Below are positions 27,501-33,500 of a stretch of 64,000 nt of DNA, piece by piece. The notes under the pieces were generated by a model. That model made no database searches. It saw only the letters and a list, made by a program, of their open reading frames with translations, and was not told where the DNA came from. Made by a program: the position numbers and the translations under genes. Source of the stretch: Burkholderiales bacterium 39-55-53 (GTDB lineage Bacteria > Pseudomonadota > Gammaproteobacteria > Burkholderiales > Burkholderiaceae_C); the NCBI GenBank assembly GCA_002282445.1, contig NCJK01000002.1, forward strand, positions 1-64,000, read 5' to 3'. How positions within the stretch are numbered: position 1 is the stretch's first letter; each line of letters begins with the position of its first letter.

Positions 27501-30500
27501 CGCTAGAACCACCCAAACCTATTGCAACGTCAACTCCTGCGCCAGTGCCTGACTTTCCCGTTATGGTGATGCCACCACCAGTACCCGTCGCCTCGATGGT
27601 TCCCGCGAAATTGATGCCCAAACTCGTATTGGTTGCGTTTACCGCTGAAGCATCCCCCTCAACCGTGATGGCCTCCGCCGTTGTGTTGGCTGAGCGCAAC
27701 GTGTACCCACTGCCATAAGATGAAACGGCTTGCGCATTAGCCGAGGCCGAACCCGTGGCCTTGCCGGCGATAGAAATTTTTCCGGTGCCGGAGTCTACTG
27801 TCACGCCACCACCCATCACACCAAAAGCCATGGCGCCGGCTGATGTATTCACGTTTTGACCGCGTAAGGTAATGTCACCGCCGCCCGAAGTAAGTGAGGT
27901 ACCCGACTGCAAGTTCACACCAGCTATATAAAGCCAGTGTAAAGGTTCGGTCACCGTGTCGCGTGTGGCCTCACCGCGGGCATAGCCTGTGGTGATATCG
28001 GTGCCTCCACCCAAGGTAATGGCCCCCCCACTGCCACCGGTGGTGGTGATGGATGAGTTAGCCAGCATCTGCGCATAACCAGTGCCATTGCCATCACTAT
28101 CTGCCCAGAAGGTGACATCGCCGCCATTTGTAGTCAGGGACTTGCCGCTGGCCAGCGACACGTAGCCAGAGGCCTTGAGCAAGATGACGCCGCTGGCCCC
28201 AACACTGGTGGACAAATTGTTGTTCACGCTAATGTCGCCGCCAAATACCCTGATGGGGCCTGCAATGCTAAGTGCCGCACTAATTGTTGCGTCGGTTGTA
28301 TTGGCAAAGCTGTAGGCAGTGTCCCCCGCCACTCCGCTGCCTAGGTAATTGCCAAAAGTCAATCCACCCAAACTCGCCACGTTTTTGATGACGAGGCCCG
28401 CCAAGTAACTGCTGCCAGTTAAATCACCGCCCGCCGTGGTTCCAGCGAAGGTGACAGGATTCTCAAAAACGGCGCCACTCAGAGGCGCCAAGGTCAAGTT
28501 ACCGGTGGTGGTGAGATTAAGCTTGTAGGAGCCATAGTCATAGTTCGAATAACGTGTCAAGAAACTAATGTTGCCTGCACCAGTATTGATGTTTCGGCTT
28601 CCGCCACGAGCGGCAATGTCAACCCATCCATTGCCCCGGGCCGCACTGCCCACATAAGCCAGCATCATGACATCGCCACCGCTGGTGGTAATGTCACCAT
28701 ACAGATCTATACCGTTATAGTCAGTGTTGCCAACTGCGCCCTTGCTACCAACGGCGAGCCCCTTCCAAATATTGGTTTTGGGACCGGCGCCAAGCCAGAT
28801 ATCGCCACCATTTGTGGAGATTGCATTCGTTCTGAGGTTGTACGTACCACCGTCATCTAACTCGCTGATCATCACGACATTGAGCTTGCCTGTACCACTG
28901 GCGGAGATGCTGCCTTGGGTTCTAACGAGGCCGTTGCCTTCGATGGTCAATGTGCCCGAGCCTGCAGTTTTGGCAATGCTAACCCCGACCGCAGTGTCGA
29001 AGCTCACGCCATTGTCCCGCCCCGAAAATATCAAATCTCCGTTGGCCGAACTGGTGATGTCGGCGTTGACCGTGATAGCGCCACCATAAATGCTGATGGG
29101 CCCTGCAACGCTTATCGGGTTGCTGAGGGTGATGTCGTAAGTGTTAGTCGTCTTACCAATCGTCAGACCGCTAAGCGAGGTGCCAAACTTCCAGTTGCTG
29201 TCAAACTTAATCTCTGTTCCTGGTGAGCTGTTTTCAGCCTTCAATCGTGTGAAGCTGTCGCCAACGCTAAGAATGCTCAATTTTCCAGTCGTCTGCAAGT
29301 TAATGTCTTTGCCATTTGCGCTGGCCGAACTGCGCTGGCCAATCCGGTCAGACTTGATAACGATATCACCGCTGTATGCGTTGGTGCCGTCATATCCAAT
29401 CGTGATTGGCGATGAATTTTGGATTCGAATGCCGTCGTCAAAATAACCCGTGTCTGAGTTGCTGCCTGTGATGGTGATATCGCCTGACTGTGAAATCACT
29501 TTACTGTCACCCATCAAAGCTACCCCAGCGGAGTCGTCACCAGAGTAAACGGTCGTTCCGGTACCTGTCAGCTCAATTGCCCCTGAGGTGGATTTAATCG
29601 TTCCATACACAGCCAAGGCATGCCGCCAGCCTGTGGCGCTACCCGCTTGGTCATCCATCGTGCCGGTGATGGTGATTATTCCGCTACCACTCTCAACAAC
29701 ACTTGTTCCGTCAACTAAGATGCCGTAACCGTTTTTGTAAATACCGTTGAGATCACCCGAGAGAGTGATAGCGCCCGTGGTTGTTGACAACGTGGTCCCC
29801 ACTAAAGAAACGCCCGCATTGCTGGTGCCAGTATTGGTTCCGGCTGAGACAAAGCTCTGACCACTCAAACTGATGTTGCCTGCATTAGTGGTGATAGTGC
29901 TGGAAGAGAGGTCAATTGCTTGTACGTTGTCGCTCTTAGTTATGGCTGACCTTGAGCCGACGTTTAATCCGTTCCAAGTTGACTCTGCACCTCCACCCAT
30001 CCATACATGACCACCATTGGTTGTTATGGTCGTTCCATTTACTTTAATAGGACTACTCTTACCCGTATCAGTGGCATCACTCCAAAGCACAAGGTTCAAG
30101 GCACCTGAACTGGAAGTAATCGAATTATTTGTAAGATTAATGCTGTGATTTGCATTAATTGACGTCTTCATTGTCAGCGTGGCATCGCCCCCCCCGGTCT
30201 TTGCCAAAGTCACACCAGAATCCCAATTGATGCTACCTGCCACAGCGTTTGTGACACTTGTTCCAGTGTTCAACGTGGCTTCATAACTATTTGCCACAGC
30301 TTGTGTTATCTGTGAGTCAGCGGGATCTAATAACCAAAGCCCACCGATACCCTTAGGTGCACCTGCATTCACAAAAGCGTTGTCAACATTGAGGATGTAG
30401 CCGGAGGTTTCAACCTCACCGCCATTGCCACCGTTCACGCCAGCCTTTGCGTAAATGCTTCCGTGAAAAATCGTCTCTGAGTTTGCGTTGTTGACGTCAC

Positions 30501-33500
30501 TCCACAGCACCACCTTGCCGCCGTTGCCGGTGTGTGTGGCGCTCGCGTCAATCAAACTGTCAGCACTCATGTTCACGCGCGTGGCTTGACGCATCGTCCC
30601 ACCGCCCTGCCAGTCGCCACCGATCAGCACCACACCGCCGCCCGTGGCGCCCGTGGCATCAATGAAGGTGCCGTTGTCTAGCGTGATCTCGTCACCCTCG
30701 ACCTCAACATGACCTGCCAAGGCTCTGCCACTGCCTGCACGGATCGTGGCCCCACTCAGCAGGACAACCCCGCGCAGGGGTTGGAGGGGTGTGCTGGGGT
30801 CAACGGGCGCACCGTTGGCTTGGATGTAGATACGCCCGCCGCCGCCCTGCGCTGAGGCGTCAAGGACGGCGCCCAACACGTCGACACGGCGTGTGGCTTG
30901 CAGGTGGATGGTGCCGCCGTTCGTCAAAATCTGGCTGGCTAGGTTCAGCACAATGCCGTCCGTCACCTTGCTGGCGATCAGCGCCACGTCACCGCCGTCA
31001 GTCTGAAGAACAACCCCAGAGGCAAGGCTCATGTTGCCGCCTTGCATGGAAATGTGACCCAAGATACTCAAGGAACTGCCTACGGCTATGTCGGCGGTGT
31101 TGCTAAAGCTCACACCACCCATGCCTGAGTAATGCCCGACCGAGAGGCCACGCAGGTTGGCGATGTTGACAATCTTCAGGCCGGCCCCTGCACCGCCCAC
31201 ATGGGCTAGGGTGAAATCGTTACCACTGCTCGTTCCTGTCCACTCAAAGACGGACCAAGAGGTGGGGGTGTCCGGCGCCAATGTGAGCACGCCGCTTGAG
31301 TCGACGCTGAGCGTTTGCCCCCAAATGGCCGGCGTGATCAGAGTGACGTTGCCCGAACCGGCATTGATGAAGCCGCCTGCGCCAACACTGAAGCCGCCCT
31401 TGGCGACCAAGCCCGCGCTGCCGGCCCACATGAGCACGTCACCGCCTGAGGTGGTGACGCTGCCGCTGAAATCAAACGCGTTGACGCTGCCAGCGGCTGG
31501 GCCAGTCGCGGCGCCGTTACCGACCGTCAGGCCGTTCCATGTGCTGGTGCCGCCTCGGGTCCGTGTGCCGCCAGCCCAGAAGTGGCCGCCGTTGGTGGAG
31601 ACAGCACCCGAGAGGCTGACCCCGCCGTCTGAGTTATCGCCGTTACCCGACCAAAGCACCACGTTCAACTTGCCCGATGTGCTTGAAATGTCTTGCGCCA
31701 CCACCACACGGCGGCTGGCTTGGAGGACCAAATTGGCGTCGCCACCCGCCGTTTTGGCGATGGCGCTTCTGACCGTGATGTCACCCACGTTGGGGGTACC
31801 GTTAGAGGTGACCACGGTCACGCTGGTGCCTGTGCTGAGTGCCCCCGAAATGCTGGCTGCGGCTGCGGCATTCACATCAAAGTCGTGCGGGTCAATCAGC
31901 CACCCACCGCCCTCGCCTGCCGGCGCACCTGCGTCGACGGTGAGTGCGCTCATGTGGATGTGTGCGCCCGAGGTTTCTACCTGTCCCCCGTTGCCACCGT
32001 TAGGGCCACCCTTGACATTGATCAGGCCGGACAGATCGGTGACGGCATTTGCGTTCAAGATGTCGGTCCACAGCACCACTTTGCCACCATGACCGTTGTC
32101 AGTGGCACTGGCGTCAATCACGCTGTTGGCGCCCATGGTCACGCGGGTGGCCTGGCGCATCGTGCCGCCACCTTGCCAGTCGCCGCCGATCAATACGGTG
32201 CCGCCGCCGGTGGCCCCTTGGGCCTCGATGCGTGAACCGTTGGCGAGCGTGATGGCATCGCCCTCAAGCACCACGAGACCGGCCACGCCTTGGGCGCTGT
32301 TGGCTTGGAGGGTCTTACCTTCAGCGAGACTGACTTGCCCCGTACCGTGCAATGAAATGCCTGCTCCACCAAGCGTGCTAGTAAGGTCTGAGTTGACAGT
32401 GATGCTGCCGCCGTAAAGCTTGATTGGGCCTGCAATGCTGAGGCTACTCGTGGTCGTCAAGTCAGCGGTGCTGCGCACGGTCACACCTAGGGCGTCTGTG
32501 TACTGGCCCACGTTTAAACCGCTAATGCCGGCTACGTTTTTAATTGTTAAGCCAGCGCCCGCCCCGCCAATGTTGTTGAGCGTGAAGTCTGCACTGGCTG
32601 TGGTGGTGCCGTAGCTGCCAGACCATGTGAAGCTCGACCAAGCACTGGAGTAACTAGGTGCGAGGGTGAGTAGACCGGTGCTTGCAACACTGAGCGTGTT
32701 ATTCAAAATGGCGCTGGTCATGAGGGTGACATTGCCCGAGCCTGCATTGATTTGCACTTTCGGTCCAACCGAAATTGCATTTATGGGGCTCTGCTGACTG
32801 ACTCCAGTCCTTATCAACACATCCCCGCCTAGTGATGTGATGGCCGCATTGAGCTCAAACCCGTAGCCTGATGAACCGAACAGGTTGAGCTTTCCAGATT
32901 CGCTCGTAATGTCCTGCCCGAATGAGATCCTGCCGTTGGCCTTGAAGCTTAGAGTCGCATCGACGCCTGATTTTTTATGAATGGCGGAGGTGAGCAAGAC
33001 GTCACCTAACGCACGAACGTTGACATGAGCGCCTGAGTTCAAGACGCCCTCAATGGTTTTCACATTTGCAGCGCCTATGCTGAACTGTGAAGTCTCCACT
33101 TGCCAAGAACCGGCCGTGCCATTGCCCGCCCCTACATGGAGGGTCAGTGCTTGGGTGTCGAGTTGGCTTCCCGACGTCTCCACCCTACCGCCATTGCCCC
33201 CGTTGGCGCCGCCCGTGGCGTTGATGATGCCCATCAAGGTGGTCATAGAGGCGACGTTTTGGATGTCACTCCACAGCACCACTTGGCCGCCGTGACCGTT
33301 GTCGGTGGCGCTAGCGTCGATGAGGCTGTCGGCGCTCATACTGATGCTTGTAGCTTGGCGCAATGCGCCGCCACCTTGCGAATCACCGCCGACCAACACC
33401 ACCCCACCTGCAGTGGCTCCTGTGGCGTCCATGCGCGTCGCGCCCTCGATGCTGATTTCGTCGCCCTCCACCTCAACACGTCCGGCAAAGGCGCGCTGGC

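Noticed and set aside
31157-32092. A 311-codon plus-strand frame
   Set aside because: It is the longest antisense frame, but it is a low-complexity Pro/Ala/Thr shadow of the Gly-rich beta-helix modules on the other strand.
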